From: Synaphobranchus kaupii
Taxonomy: Eukaryota > Chordata > Actinopteri > Anguilliformes > Synaphobranchidae
Reading direction: 5' to 3'
Length of the DNA: 64,000 bases
Assembly: GCA_029718625.1 (NCBI GenBank)
Contig: CM056387.1
Coordinates: 35,017,802-35,081,801, forward strand
The position numbers were made by a program, and so were the translations under genes. Under the pieces are notes generated by a model that searched no databases, was not told the origin of the DNA, and saw nothing but the letters and a program-made list of their open reading frames with translations. How positions within the stretch are numbered: the first letter of the stretch is position 1; the number at the start of each line of letters is the position of its first letter. This document shows, one piece after another, positions 49,942 through 61,290 of this stretch.

Positions 49942-50903
49942 TATGGTATTCCACCAGTACCGGGGTTCAAAATGCCACCTGTAACACAGTCCTCCACAGT
50001 CCAGAAAGCATAGCTCCAGCTAGTCCTCTGTTACCGTAACGTTACACGATCAACCAAGCGACGTGACAACACCAGCCTACATTGTTACTTCCCACTAAAT
50101 GCTCAACTGAAAGTTTGGGATTTCCCAAGATAAAGCACCAACGCCACCTGCCGTCAGACTTTAGATTCAGATTGATTATGCAGGCAGAGATTGTCACATT
50201 ATAGCCTACCAATTGTAGCGCCGCATTTTTTGTAATGACAAACTCCACTGCCTATGGAATTCTTGAGTGGGAGGGTTCCCGGGAAATGTGAATTAACGAG
50301 TGATTGAGTTAACTTGAAATAGAAACATTTAAAGCACTTTTAACTACGTAGAAATGTAATAACTAGACTACGCCTACATTTAACAAATAAGAAGAAAAAA
50401 CACAAATTATGCATAAGGATATGTGTAGCTACACAAAATGGGAAGCGTGAACAGGCTACATTTTGAGTAGGCTAAGGGTAGCCTGAGAGCTACTTAGTAA
50501 AGTAACGTTTGCTTAGCGAAACAAGCCACAATTCACGTCAATGACAGAATTAACAAGTTGCCCACTTAAACAGAAACAAAGTTAAGGGAGGCTATACTTT
50601 GCTTAAACGACATAAACTAACCTAGTCAAGGGGCGATGGCACAGGGTGTGTAGGTTTAGTATAAGCTCGTTGCCTGGGTAAGCTACTTAATTTAGATAAT
50701 GCTTGCTAGCCAATGTTACCAATCATTTGTCACTGTATCGCCTAATCGCCTATAGGCTAAACTGGTTCTCTCCGTTAGAATATCGTTAGCTAACGTTAAC
50801 AAACTAGCAATCATGTATGTTTAGCAATGGCACTTTTCAGCGTTGAGATACAGCTTGATATTATTTTTTAGAAAATAAAGCACAATTCACAAAAAAAAAC
50901 CTA

Positions 50904-51260
50904 CCGTGTGTAAAATCCAGACAACTTGGGATCTATGATAGCCTACTCCCACGGGAGTAGCCTAATAGGCAAAATTGAGTCCGCTTTTCCCACGCGAGTG
51001 ATGTTCCGCAAAAATAAATCCGACTCTAGATAACAAGTAAGCAGGCAAGAAGTATAACTTGGGTGAACCAATACGTTATATTCGTCAGTCGACACTGAAA
51101 TTAACTTCACGTGAAGAAGGGTTGAAACTTCAGTTCTTCTTCCCAAGTTGCCCGCTACTTTAGCCCAACCCAACCCACTGTACTTTGCTTTATTTTCGGA
51201 AAGACGGGGAGCACCCGTTATTGACGTCACTAAACCGGAAACTGTTTCCAGAGGCCTACT
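50904..51260 (-). promoter_or_regulatory. Candidate SUN1 promoter and 5' non-coding exon
   Basis: A consensus CRE (TGACGTCA, 51222-51229) lies beside an ETS-type CCGGAA (51235-51240). On the minus strand about 300 bases later there is a plausible donor ACG|GTAGGT (about 50904). Orientation toward SUN1 fits, but no transcript evidence exists; a second candidate is near 47.4 kb. Confidence 0.35.
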
Positions 51261-51604
51261 GTCAGTAGCTACTGTCCAATGTCATACAAAGCAACTTTTC
51301 TCTTAGCAAGGCTACATTTGTAGCAACAGTCAAAACAAACGTGGCAGGGGGAGCTGACGTGCTCAAACGTCAAAGCTCATTTTTAACAATCTCACATAGG
51401 CTATGATTAATTTATCTCTGGGAAAACATTGTTTGACATTGTATCTTAAGTGTATCCTTAATTTAACATAAGAAAACAGCGGAAAGAAAGAAGTGGTAGG
51501 CCTACCACGTCGGTAATAATCTACGTGTGCGTGTGTGTTAGGCCCCGAGGCCCACAGAACGGTTATGCCTCCAACATAATGCGTTATCCGGAATAATGGC
51601 GTAG

Positions 51605-51700
51605 TCTACAGGCTATAGCCTACTACTACTAGCCTACTACTAGTAGGTAGCATACTACTACTATAAGGTAGTATACTACTACTAGTAGGCTACTACTACT
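51605..51700. repeat. Cluster of CTACTACTAGTAGG palindromes
   Basis: Repeated TACTACTAGTAGG and GTAGTATACTAC units give several overlapping perfect palindromes, followed by an AAT run. Confidence 0.75.
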
Positions 51701-52320
51701 GCGAATAATAATAATAATAATAATAATAGGCTAATAACAACATAATAATAATATAATCATCACGACAAACATTCTTATAATATTCATTGCTGTGTATTAC
51801 TATATTATTATATCTATTATAATTATTATCAATGATACAATTGTACAATTTAGCCTATATATTTTTTTCATTTAGCAGGTCCTATTACCCAGAGACAGAA
51901 CTACAAAGATCAGGAATATTTAAATTCGGTAATTCAGAGGGGAGGGGGAAGGCGGGGTAAACTTGACACTAAGTGTAAAAAGTTCACCCTCCATTGACAA
52001 CATGTGAATTATCCCAATGCACATTAAACCAGAATATGCAGACAAGAAAAAACTTCCCAAATGAGCATTAAGCTACATTATTTAACGAGGCTACATCAAA
52101 GAACCACATAAATGGAACTAATAAAAATGTTTCGCCGAAAATTATAGGATAGAGGTCACAGATATTGGCGTGATAATATGCATATTTTGCATAGGGGTAA
52201 CACAACAAACAAAATAACCAATGAAAATATAGCCTGACAAATCAGGACCAAATACGCCTACGCCTGGTAGAATGACTGCAATGCTGTCTTCATTGTATTG
52301 CATTGTAGGCTACCTGTCGT

Positions 52321-52326
52321 CACGTG
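52321..52326 (+). promoter_or_regulatory. CACGTG E-box upstream of canopy-like gene
   Basis: CACGTG within GTCACGTGATTCC, 140 bases before the start codon. Palindromic E-boxes bind USF/MITF-type factors; relevance is inferred. Confidence 0.3.
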
Positions 52327-52465
52327 ATTCCGTTGCCATCCCAGGGCGTGCCAGACATTCTTTTCAGTGCTGCCGTGCACTTTTCGAAACAAAGCGACCA
52401 GTTCTCAAAAGAAATTGTGACATTTCAGAACACTAACGCCTGCTGTTATAAAAACTAAAGAGAAA

Positions 52466-52553
52466 ATGATTAATTTCGGGAAAGCAACAATATTGGTTTC
52501 CATCATATGTTCACTTGACGCCTCGACACAACTGCCTCGCGGAGTAGATCGTT
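52466..52553 (+). CDS. Canopy-like exon 1 (signal peptide)
   Basis: ATG to GTAAGT donor; 29 codons plus one base. Hydrophobic ATILVSIICSL core. Confidence 0.75.
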
Positions 52554-53570
52554 GTAAGTAGCCTATAGCCTCTTTTTGGGTATTACGTGTAAGAAAAGAC
52601 ACTACCTGTTTGCGGTGTATAGCCTACAGCCCAGTATGTAGGCTATTTTAAAAACATCAGCGCAAATAGGCCTATAAGCGAATGTGTAGGCTCTGCAGTT
52701 TTTGTCGGCAGAGTTAATTCACTTCAGTCCTTCTTGACAGATGCATATTGTGAGAGCTGTTTGGCCACTACACAAGGTATGGTTGCTCTTCTGTCTATAC
52801 ATTAATTTGCATTTCCACAGTCGTAAATAAGCCTAGGCCTATAACAGGACGTTTTCCGCACAGAAATGGAAACTATTGAGAGGAAACTGTCTTTGGGATC
52901 CAGACCACAACTTGTTGAAAGAATGATCGACGATGTCCTCTGTGAAAGTGCCTCCTTTCAAACACATTCTCATCTCCCAGTCGACCAGTTGAGAGCGGCC
53001 TGCAAGCACCTGTTGGGTAAAACGCGCTCTTTCCAAGCCCCTAATTTCATATTTTTTGCCCATATACAGAAAAAATGGAAGATTACATGATCATATAGCC
53101 TAAATCCATAATGTTCAGATTGTTTGAAACACTGCATATGATTTACAGATGTCCACGGTGAAGAATTCCGTGATGCACTGCTGCGCAGGGAATCCGAACG
53201 CCTGGACATTCTATTGTGCTACGAAAGCTCTTTAGCATGTGTCGGAGTGAAAAGACACACCGACCAGGTAGACATAAAATAAATTATAAACCATACAATT
53301 GGAATATGGTATTTATAAAAGTCCATGTCTGAAATATTCACATTTAAAAACAAGGTTTACCCTATTGTTCAACTTGTGTATGCAGTAGCCTATGTGTTTT
53401 TTTGTTGTTGACGATATTGATGTTCTATGTTCACTCTCCAATGGCAGAACAAGAATTCCTTCACGGACAATGACATGGAAGCACTGCTACAGCAGAACAG
53501 CGCGAATTTGCGCACTGCGCGGCCAGTCCACACCAACATTACGAAGACGCATTTAAAGGACGAACTGTAA
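52466..53570 (+). CDS. Canopy (CNPY/MZB1)-like ER protein ending KDEL, five exons
   Basis: Exons 52466-52553, 52741-52776, 52864-53016, 53149-53267 and 53448-53570 join in frame (172 aa) with canonical GT/AG sites. The N-terminus MINFGKATILVSIICSL is a short hydrophobic signal-like segment. The mature part has YCESC, VLCES, AACKHLL, LLCYE and LACVG, six cysteines in the canopy/saposin-like order. The stretch ACKHLLDVHGEEFRDALL aligns by eye with the C-x-SIVEEYEDELIEFF block of CNPY2 and the equivalent of MZB1. The last residues are HLKDEL, a perfect ER-retrieval signal. Family members act in the ER lumen as co-chaperones for receptors, Toll-like receptors or immunoglobulin. At 172 aa it is about the size of CNPY2 and MZB1. 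Which member it is, or whether it is a separate one, cannot be settled here. Confidence 0.8.
52741..52776 (+). CDS. Canopy-like exon 2 (CxxC, 36 nt)
   Basis: Short exon encoding AYCESCLATTQ, with the family's first Cys pair. Confidence 0.75.
52864..53016 (+). CDS. Canopy-like exon 3
   Basis: 153 nt; EMETIERKLSLGSRPQLVER then MIDDVLCES and QLRAACKHLL, helical saposin-like segments. Confidence 0.82.
53149..53267 (+). CDS. Canopy-like exon 4
   Basis: 119 nt; DVHGEEFRDALLRRESERLD then ILLCYESSLACVG. Donor GTAGAC. Confidence 0.82.
53448..53570 (+). CDS. Canopy-like exon 5 (KDEL end)
   Basis: 123 nt; ends THLKDEL then TAA. Confidence 0.85.
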   Translation, partial: NKNSFTDNDMEALLQQNSANLRTARPVHTNITKTHLKDEL

Positions 53571-53885
53571 AAACATGGCCAAGCGCTGATGGACGGAATA
53601 TAATCGTTACATCTTAATAGGCGTAATAGTCGTCAGTTAGGCCCAATACAACACACAGACATAACAGTTGTGATCAATTTAATAATTAATTATAGCCTAT
53701 AATTTATTACGGAAATGAAATATTTCGTTCTTTGGGCAAACAGGGCTGTATACATTTATATTAAAACAGCGACATCCAGTGGCTGTACTACATGAGTACT
53801 AAATGTGTTGAGTTTGTGGTTTGAAGTGAAATTATTTGTCATCTGATATTTCTGTAAGAGGTCATGGGCAACAAATCAATTAAAA

Positions 53886-53891
53886 AATAAA
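53886..53891 (+). terminator. Candidate polyadenylation signal of canopy-like gene
   Basis: AATAAA in an A-rich context (AAAAAATAAATAAACG), 316 bases after the stop. Confidence 0.4.
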
Positions 53892-54047
53892 TAAACGTCC
53901 CTAGATTTCTATATAATGCATTTACATCATAGGCCGACATGTTTCATTTGGGTAGATAACTAGTAGTTTGAAATATTTAACAGTAAAATCTCCTTAAAAT
54001 AATAATTCAAGAAGCAGTTTTCAGTCCTGGTTCTAAACCCTCTAAAG

Positions 54048-54250
54048 CAGGGGTGTCAAACTCCAGTCCTGGAGGGCCGCAGTGTCACAGGTATTTGTGG
54101 TTTCCTTTCAATCAGCACCCAGTTAAAGCATTGAGAACAAGGTGTGTGGACTTCTTAGCCAATTAGTGACTTAAATTAATCACTTGTGCTTAAACGCACC
54201 AAAAACCAGCAGACACTGCGGCCCTCCAGGACCGGATCTTGACACCCCTG
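54048..54250. mobile_element. hAT-type MITE, 203 bp, perfect ends and target duplication
   Basis: CAGGGGTGTCAAACTCCAGT CCTGGAGGGCCGCAGTGTC is inverted at the other end (GACACCCCTG). It is flanked by CTCTAAAG on both sides (54040-54047, 54251-54258). Charlie-type end sequence. Confidence 0.92.
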
Positions 54251-54600
54251 CTCTAAAGTTTAGCATAGTTATTTAGTTTGTAGTTGTGTAGTATTAAAAT
54301 ACAATTAAATAGCTACTAAAATGCTTTCTTGCAAATGAGTTGCTTCCAGCATCTATAGCCTAAATGTGATATTTTTTTCTTTCACTACATGATCCGTTTT
54401 TGCAAGATGACTTGGGGAGCAAGTTTGGGTGGGAGAACATTTGTCTTCGTTTTCAGAATTCTTCATGAAAATGTGACCACAGAACAAATAAGCCCGCGTT
54501 TCCTCTACAACAAGTCGCTACAGTATTGTGGAGAGATTTACAGTAGCCTAGGCTTCGCTTTGGAGCAAGAAGTAAATATTTGCCATTCAAAATCAATTCG

Positions 54601-54680
54601 CTGAGGGACGCACTGAGTACCAGGCGTGGTCACTACAGTGTGGTTGCTAGGAGGCGCTGTTGCTGCCGGAAGATGGCGGT
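54601..54680 (+). promoter_or_regulatory. Promoter of the plus-strand 54.7-63.6 kb gene
   Basis: CCGGAAGATGGCGG (54666-54679) overlaps ETS and YY1 consensus sites, the arrangement common at TATA-less housekeeping starts. GGTTGCTAGGAGGC just upstream is a weak RFX-like half-site. ATGGCG ends at a GTGAGC donor (54678/54679), so a first exon coding Met-Ala is possible. Confidence 0.5.
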
Positions 54681-55682
54681 GAGCACCTACTGTATGGGGA
54701 CAGATCTGGCAGTTATCTCGATGGCTAGTAACTATACTCTACTGAGTATATGGTACAAATAACCAGAACCAGACAATAATAGGCGTCATCAGAAAACCAG
54801 GATTGGGTATCCGGTCACATAGGACAGAAGAGCGAAACACTGACATTAGCGTGGAAGTGGATGCCACAAATAACTGAGGTAAGGCGAGGGCTTGATTTGC
54901 CATGGATTCATAGTGTGTGTGAAACGCCGGGCATCAACTACGTTAACGTTAGCTAGACAGCAGTTTAACATGTCATATTTTAACTGCCTTTCGTTTTTAA
55001 TGATAATTTCAAAATTAAATAGATTATTGTCATCAGTTATAGCCAAATCAATACGCAGAATTCATTTATGAGCTCGGTAGCTAGCCAGGGAACTAACGTT
55101 ACAGTAGCTAGTTATTCGGGCGAAGTGCGAACTGGAGCAATTCTGTGACCCAGTGAAGCTTCACTGGTACCTAGTCACGGATTATCCAGGTAACTAACCA
55201 GCCAGCATTTACGTTACGTTTCTAGCTAACGTTAGTTATATACTAGCAAGGAATTAGCGACGTTGGAGATTGAATACATCCTTTTTAAGTTGGCTTGCTA
55301 ACATTAGCTGTCTAATTTGTGTCCGACTCGCTACCAATACCATTATGAGCAGATGTTTTACAGATGCTCTAGTTCGCTAGACAGCCATCAATTGTTTCGG
55401 CCACGACGCCTGAGATTTTTTGAAGGCAGGAACTGGAACATTTGCTTCATCCCTCAAATAGTGGGGCGAAATTTCTGGAAACGAGGGGTGATAATGATAT
55501 GACTGCTGCATGGTGATAATGATTATGGTGGGACTTACGGTGACGAATAAGAGGGGGGCCGAAATGATTGTGCCTATTGGTAACAAAAGAGGAGTGGGGG
55601 TTTCAAAGAATGGTCGCTGAATATGTAGTACTTGCTCTTTCCTTTTATGGCAGCATATTTTAGAGACGTAGGCTATGGTCAG

Positions 55683-55772
55683 CACACTGGCCGCTCAACG
55701 TCCCTTTCCACTCTGCTACACCTGGAGTGCGTCCTGACGCGCGTGCGGTCGTTGTTGTCAGGGTTCTACCCC
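55683..55772 (+). CDS. Possible early exon of the unnamed plus-strand gene
   Basis: 90 nt between a TCAG acceptor and AAG|GTGAGC donor; open and in phase with ATGGCG of the preceding exon. It reads HTGRSTSLSTLLHLECVLTR then VRSLLSGFYPK. It does not join in phase to 61118, so another exon is missing or it belongs to a different transcript. Confidence 0.4.
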
Positions 55773-56229
55773 AAGGTGAGCGACAACAAAGGGGATGACA
55801 TCATTTCTGAGAGGGAAATAGGGCGCCGATGGAGGTGGGCTATGTGGCTGTAATAATCTCTTGGGCCTCCCCGCACAATACTCATTCTAAACCACCACCA
55901 CCACCAAAATATTAAATAAGTAAATCCATAAATAAACGTATAGCCTAAATACATACATAACAAATAAGTAGGTAAGTAAATAAAATACTGCAGACAAGAA
56001 GGTATAAGAAACTCTATAGGTTGAAGCAATCCCGGAAGGACAATAGACAAGGAGAGTAATCTGCCCATTTTGCTCTTTCAGTTGCTCGCGGCTTGACGAT
56101 CTGGGAGCAGCCCCGGTTCTAGACTGCTGTGATTGGGGGGGCAGACAGAAATTTGGGGGGGGCACCTTTTTATATAGGGCACTGTGTGTGCCATACAATT
56201 CCCAGGCTTTTTCCCCTCGTTTGCATATA

Positions 56230-56231
<2 letters not shown>

Positions 56232-56300
<69 letters not shown>
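56232..56300. repeat. GT microsatellite
   Basis: About 33 GT units inside the hAT element. Confidence 0.97.
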
Positions 56301-56302
<2 letters not shown>

Positions 56303-56344
56303 CCTTGCAACCACACGCACGTGTGTCTAGATGGGAGCAAGGCG

Positions 56345-57452
56345 GCAGGCCTATGATATTATATACTTAGACTTCCAAATGCATTTCAGAGTGGGTTCGG
56401 AACTGGTTACGGGATAGAATACAAAGGGTAGTAGTAGGAGGGATCTTATCTGAGCAGGGTAAAGTGGGAAGTGGAGTTCCACAGGGTTCGGTTCTGGGTC
56501 CACTGCTCTTCCTCATTTACATAAATGACCTAGATGCGGATATTGAAAGTACATTAGTTAAAATTGCGGATGATACAAAACTGGGAGGTTTAGCCAACTG
56601 TCTGGAAGCTACTAAGGTAATCCAAGAAGATTTAAACAAATTCCAGAAGTGGGCAGAAACCTGGCAAATGAAATTCAATATAACTATATGTAAAGTTCTA
56701 CATGTGGGGAATAAAAACATAGGGCAGGATTACTTTATGCGGGGTACAAAACTAGAATGTGCACATGCAGAAAAAGACTTGGGAGTAATAGTCGATCAAA
56801 GCCTATCAGGGTCTGGTCAATGTGCTGTAGCGGTAAAAAAAAACTAACAGGATGCTGGGATACATAGCCAGGAGTATTGAGTATAAATCTAAGGAGATCA
56901 TACTCACACTATACAATGCCCTTGTCAGACCACACTTAGAGTACTGTCTGCAGTTTTGGGGACCTTACTACAAGAAAGATATAGAGGCGCTGGAAAAGGT
57001 CCAAAGAAGGGCAACCAGATTGATCCCGGGTATAAAAGATAAGTTTTATGAGGAAAGGCTTGAAATGCTAGGACTTTTCAAGCTTAGTAAAAGGAGACTT
57101 AGGGGGGATTTGATTGAGGCGTTTAAATTTATTAAAGGGATCAACAAAGTGAACTACAGGAAATTATTCAAGTTGAGCTCGGTTAGCAGAACGAGGGGGC
57201 ATAAATGGAAACTGGCAAAGAATACATTTCTCACAGACACTAGGAAATATTTTTTCACACAGAGAGTGGTCAATACGTGGAATAGCTTGCCTGAACATGT
57301 GGTGGAGGCAGAAACACTGGGGGTGTTCAAGGCCCGGCTTGATTCAGTGTTAGACACTATTAGTACAGTTTAGAGGTAAGAATAGACAAGCGTTGGGCTG
57401 AATGGCCTGTTCTCGTCTTTCCTTGTTATGTTATGTTATGTTATGTTATGTG
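56345..57452 (+). mobile_element. 5'-truncated LINE (L2/CR1/Rex1-type) inside the hAT element
   Basis: Reverse-transcriptase C-terminal half: YDIIYLDFQ, GVPQGSVLGPLLFLIYINDL, IADDTKLGG, then after a frameshift at the A7 run (about 56836-56843) LVRPHLEYCLQFWGPYYKKD and VVNTWNSLPEHVVEAET. It ends in GTTAT repeats (57423-57450), the short-repeat tail typical of this clade. The segment upstream of the palm motif is lost. Confidence 0.88.
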
Positions 57453-58138
57453 TGTAGGGGTGTTCAGAGAGGCCACTATTTGTATTTCTTGAGGCCTAAT
57501 TATGCGTGTTTGTATTCAGATAAAAATGAAGTTAGCACAGTTTGCAGCTCTGCAACAAAAAAAGAAGGAAACTTGGCAGACAATACTGTTTTTTGGCACT
57601 GACATTCCTATTGTTGGAATATTAAATAATTTAACTCACTTTTCTATAATAGCCTAACATAATATTTGAAGTATAACAACAGTCTTACATGTTGTGCAAA
57701 AGTAGAAGGCTAACAGCAGAGCTAACTATTGTATACCACCCTGGCAAATGACAGCTGCTTTATGCAAATAAAATGGGGTAAGCTCCACAAAATTAATTAT
57801 GTTGTACCAAAGTGAAATAAGGTTATCCCTTTAAATAAAAGCTGAGTGTGCTCTTTAGCTAAATCAAGAAAAAAAAAAAAGTCTTTGTCCCAAACATGGG
57901 GCTTACAGTTGCCTACATCACCCATTCGGTGATTACGCTGAACTACCACTACACCGAATCTCAGGACTGTTTTCAAGAAATAAAGCAGCAAGCACTTTAC
58001 AAACAAAGGTAATGTCAAAAAAAAAGAAAAGATTTGTAGGCTATGGTTTCTCTTAAAACTGTTGGAGATTTCTAACAATATGGTTAAAAGAAAAAAGAAG
58101 GCCTAGCTATTCCCACTGCAAAACACAAAGTAATTGCC

Positions 58139-60177
58139 TCAAAGCATGAGTCTTCTGTTTGTTTTCATAAAAGCCCTAACAAACTCATCCAAATCAATAC
58201 TCTTGGTTATTAATTTTTCATGTGCCAGAATCACCAAATTCCTTTTTCTCTCATGCAGCATTGTGCGGCGGAAGGGTGTTAGGACACGTGTCAGAGTGGA
58301 GAAAGAACTCTCACATGATGCTGAGGATACTCCAATCACCAGTGCAGTTGCATACACTGCATGTAGCTCTGGAAAGGCTTCCTTATAGCCCTGTATATGT
58401 CGACACACTGTTGACAGGTCCGTGTCAGTGGAGAACTTCTTGAGCAACATGGATTTTGCCACATCAATTTCATTTTTCAGACTATTGGTTGTTGCATCAG
58501 TACCGGCAAGTAGCTGCAGCGGTTTCAATAGGGCCAACTCTAGAAAAGACGTAGACTGGGGAACAAGACAGCTTACTGCCCTCAAAAACCTGTCCTTAAT
58601 CTCTGCAATAGCTCTGTCCAAGATGTTTAGGAGGGCTCTTCTCAAAGACTGGCTGGGAGTGTTGGAGGAATCGGACTCAGTGTGACCAACGGTGGAGAGA
58701 ACAAAACTGTCTATGAGCTGTTTGCTCATTGTTCTCCTTCTTTTTGTAGCAGTGGGGCTGTCTAATATCTCAAAATTATCCCATGAATCATCTTCTCGGA
58801 TATCTTTTAAAGCTTGCAGTGAGGCACTGATAACCTCCCCAGCACTGCAAAGATCCACAGCCTTAGCCTGCAGAATAGAATTTGCTGGCTTCAAGACACC
58901 AAAAACTTTGATGAGGAATTTACCAATTTCAAAAAAATGATGCTTCCTGAGTTGTACTTGGAGCCCTGATGCCTCTGTGCATAAAGCCATTGCTGCCACA
59001 CTATCTTCAGAAATCGCTGACAAAATGTTCAAGATGGCATCCATTGTCTACCAGACATTTTGTTACATCATTATGACTGGTCCACCGTATCTCGAGTAAC
59101 CTTTTAAGAGAGGGTGCATTATAGTTCTGGGCTACATAATGATGGCGAACGAAGGAATGTAGTGAGCCGGAGAGTTCAAAGAATGTTTTGGCGCATGGCT
59201 CTTCCTGAATGGCATGCACCACTGCTAGGTGCAGCTGATGGTTGTAGCAATGTACATAAGGAATGAGCCTGCCAAGCTTCTGTTGCAACAATGCTTGAAC
59301 CCCACCCCTGATCCCACTCATGACTGATGCGCCATCATAACATTGGCTGATTATATTATCAGCACTGTAACCTTCACTGGACAGGTGTTTGAGCATTTCT
59401 GTTGTTATATATTCTGCATCCAACCCACTCAAGTCCAGTAAACCAATCAAATGCTCCTCAGGAACTGAATTACAGACAAACCGAATCACAAGTGAAAGAT
59501 TCTCAACATTGCACCCTACTGTATCGGCATTATCATATTTTCTTTTCACCTCATGCAACACCATACTGGCTAGTGTTAATTATCTCATTTTGAATGCCTT
59601 TTGATGTGTACTTTGCATTCTGAGGGATGTTTTTTGCTATTTCAGCAAGTTTGGAATCCTTAGCCAGAGTGTACTCAAACAATTTCAGGAACAGCCCAGC
59701 AGAGCCACTGTCATCGTTTATTTCGGACTGACTTTCAGTGCTTCCACGAAAAGCAAGTTCGTTCACAGCCAGAAACTGCACCACTTCCCCTATGCTTCTG
59801 ATGTAGTATCGGTTTTTCTCAACCTGTGTTTTTCCCAAGAGACATGATATAGTGTCAGCAGTTTCCACTCTCGTCTTGGTAAAAACTAGATCTCTGTCAT
59901 TTGTGCTTGAAAACTTGCAACAGGGGAAGCAGAAACATGCATCTAGTTTCACTGAATATTCTAGCCATGATCGTGACTGATACCAGCTTGGGTTGAAAGA
60001 ACGAGCCTTTTTGCCAAACTCCCGTTTGGGAAATACTTTTAGAACTGGCTGAGATGGTGTGTTATCATTTAAATCGTGGCCGAGATCCACGGAGGCACCC
60101 CCGACTGCCTTTTCTTCCAAACTGGGACCGGGCACAGGATCCGATACTGAGCATGAAGATTCTGAACTTTTGTACAA
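58139..60177 (-). pseudogene. hAT transposase (TTF/ZMYM-like), two frameshifts
   Basis: Three overlapping minus-strand frames cover one protein: 60177-59551 (Cys-rich N-terminal finger with DACFCFPCCKF and WLEYSVKL), 59564-59007 (QCYDGASVMSGIRGGVQALL and HCYNHQLHLAVVHA, catalytic core) and 59044-58139 (ending SCESSFSTLTRVLTPFRRTM, the hAT dimerisation region). The frames change near 59565-59580 and 59045-59052. The layout matches the DUF4371/hAT-C family often domesticated as ZMYM-like genes. The breaks argue for a dead transposon rather than a host gene. Confidence 0.85.
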
Positions 60178-61117
60178 CTAGAGCTGCATTTGTGTTAACA
60201 TTACTGTGCTTTGGTTTAGTAATCAAAAATCGATGCATAATGATTTAGGCTAATACCGAATAAGCAAGTAGGCTAACTGTCACCAAAAGGAAAGAAGAAC
60301 CGTGGAGCACAGAGAATAAGAAAAGAAAGAAAAACACATTAGCGACCTAACCGTTAGTTAGCTTTAGCTATAACGGTGACAATTAGCTAGCTAACAGTTA
60401 ACGTTACCTAGCTAGGTTAGCTAGTCTAACGTAAACTAGTACTGTAGCTAGCTAACGTTGCGTAAAACCACCACCACTAAGCCCCTCAGACAGTAATAAC
60501 ACTAAACCACTAAAATGAAACAACAAGACAAGACTCAAAATACACAGGCTTAATTATAAACTTTTAAACAGAATAACTTTTAGACCTATATTATTTTTAT
60601 TTATTTTTGCTGTGGGCAAACGTTAACCTCTTCAAGTGACAGACAAACACCGACAAATGTAGAGAGTGACAGCAGATCGGTCCGTCTCCCAGTTTTAAAC
60701 TGCCAAACCAACCAATCAGAAATACATTGCCAAGTTGTTGTTTTTTGATATTTTGAATAGAACATTATCTCCTGAACTGAGAAAGAATGCAAAATATCGG
60801 TTAAAAAAAAAAAATAATAACTTGGATTTTTTCTAGGGATCGATCAAAGCAATTGATTATTTTAAGTCAATGGTCAAAGTTTTGGGGGGGCACAGCAAAA
60901 ATTTGGGGGGGCACGGCCCCCTCTGGCCCCCCCCTAGATCCGGCCCTGGGGGAGGCTGATAAGCACACACCTAAACATTGCCTCACTGAAAGCTGCTCTG
61001 TTGGAGGACTTCCTCTTCAGTACTCATTTTCCTGTAAGCTGCTAAGAGAACAATGTCCTGGTTTTAAACGGTTGTGCGCAACGTAAAAGGCTATTGTTGT
61101 GCACTGTGTGTTGACAG

Positions 61118-61290
61118 GGTGTCAAGGTAGGGGGCACAGAAGAGGGATGGAGAGCTACGAAGAGTTCTACTTCAGCAGCCTGGCCCGGCTACAAACCGAC
61201 GGAAGGAAGAAGACTAGCCGCGTAGCCTCCGGCCAGCAGAGGGCGCTCTCCCTCATCCGGTTTCATGGAAGGGCTGTACTGTTACCTGTG
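61118..61290 (+). CDS. Unnamed gene exon with probable start ATG (61147)
   Basis: Acceptor GTTGACAG, donor GTG|GTGAGG. The frame is open upstream of the ATG to the acceptor, so an earlier start remains possible. Confidence 0.55.

Larger units (their letters stand above)
44358..52465. other. Region between SUN1 start exon and the canopy-like gene
   Basis: No protein-coding gene supported. It probably includes one or more non-coding SUN1 5' exons. It contains a palindromic MITE (47687), a deleted Tc1-like element (47907), a LINE fragment (48974-49941), a TA repeat (49541-49566) and small palindromes near 51605-51700. The remaining AT-rich DNA shows nothing recognisable. Confidence 0.6.
56108..60948 (-). 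mobile_element. hAT transposon, about 4.8 kb, degenerate, with a LINE inside
   Basis: Left end CAGCCCCGGTTCTAG and right end (minus strand) CAGGGCCGGATCTAG are related inverted termini; both are followed by runs of C/G (GGCCAGAGGGGGCC...GCCCCCCC). The minus strand carries a broken hAT transposase (58139-60177). The flanks, CTGGGAG and CTGGGGGAG, are similar but not an exact 8-bp duplication. A GT microsatellite and a truncated LINE lie in its 3' part. Confidence 0.75.

Noticed and set aside
58139..60177. Host ZMYM-like gene
   Set aside because: Two frame breaks, flanking inverted termini and no introns indicate a dead transposon copy.
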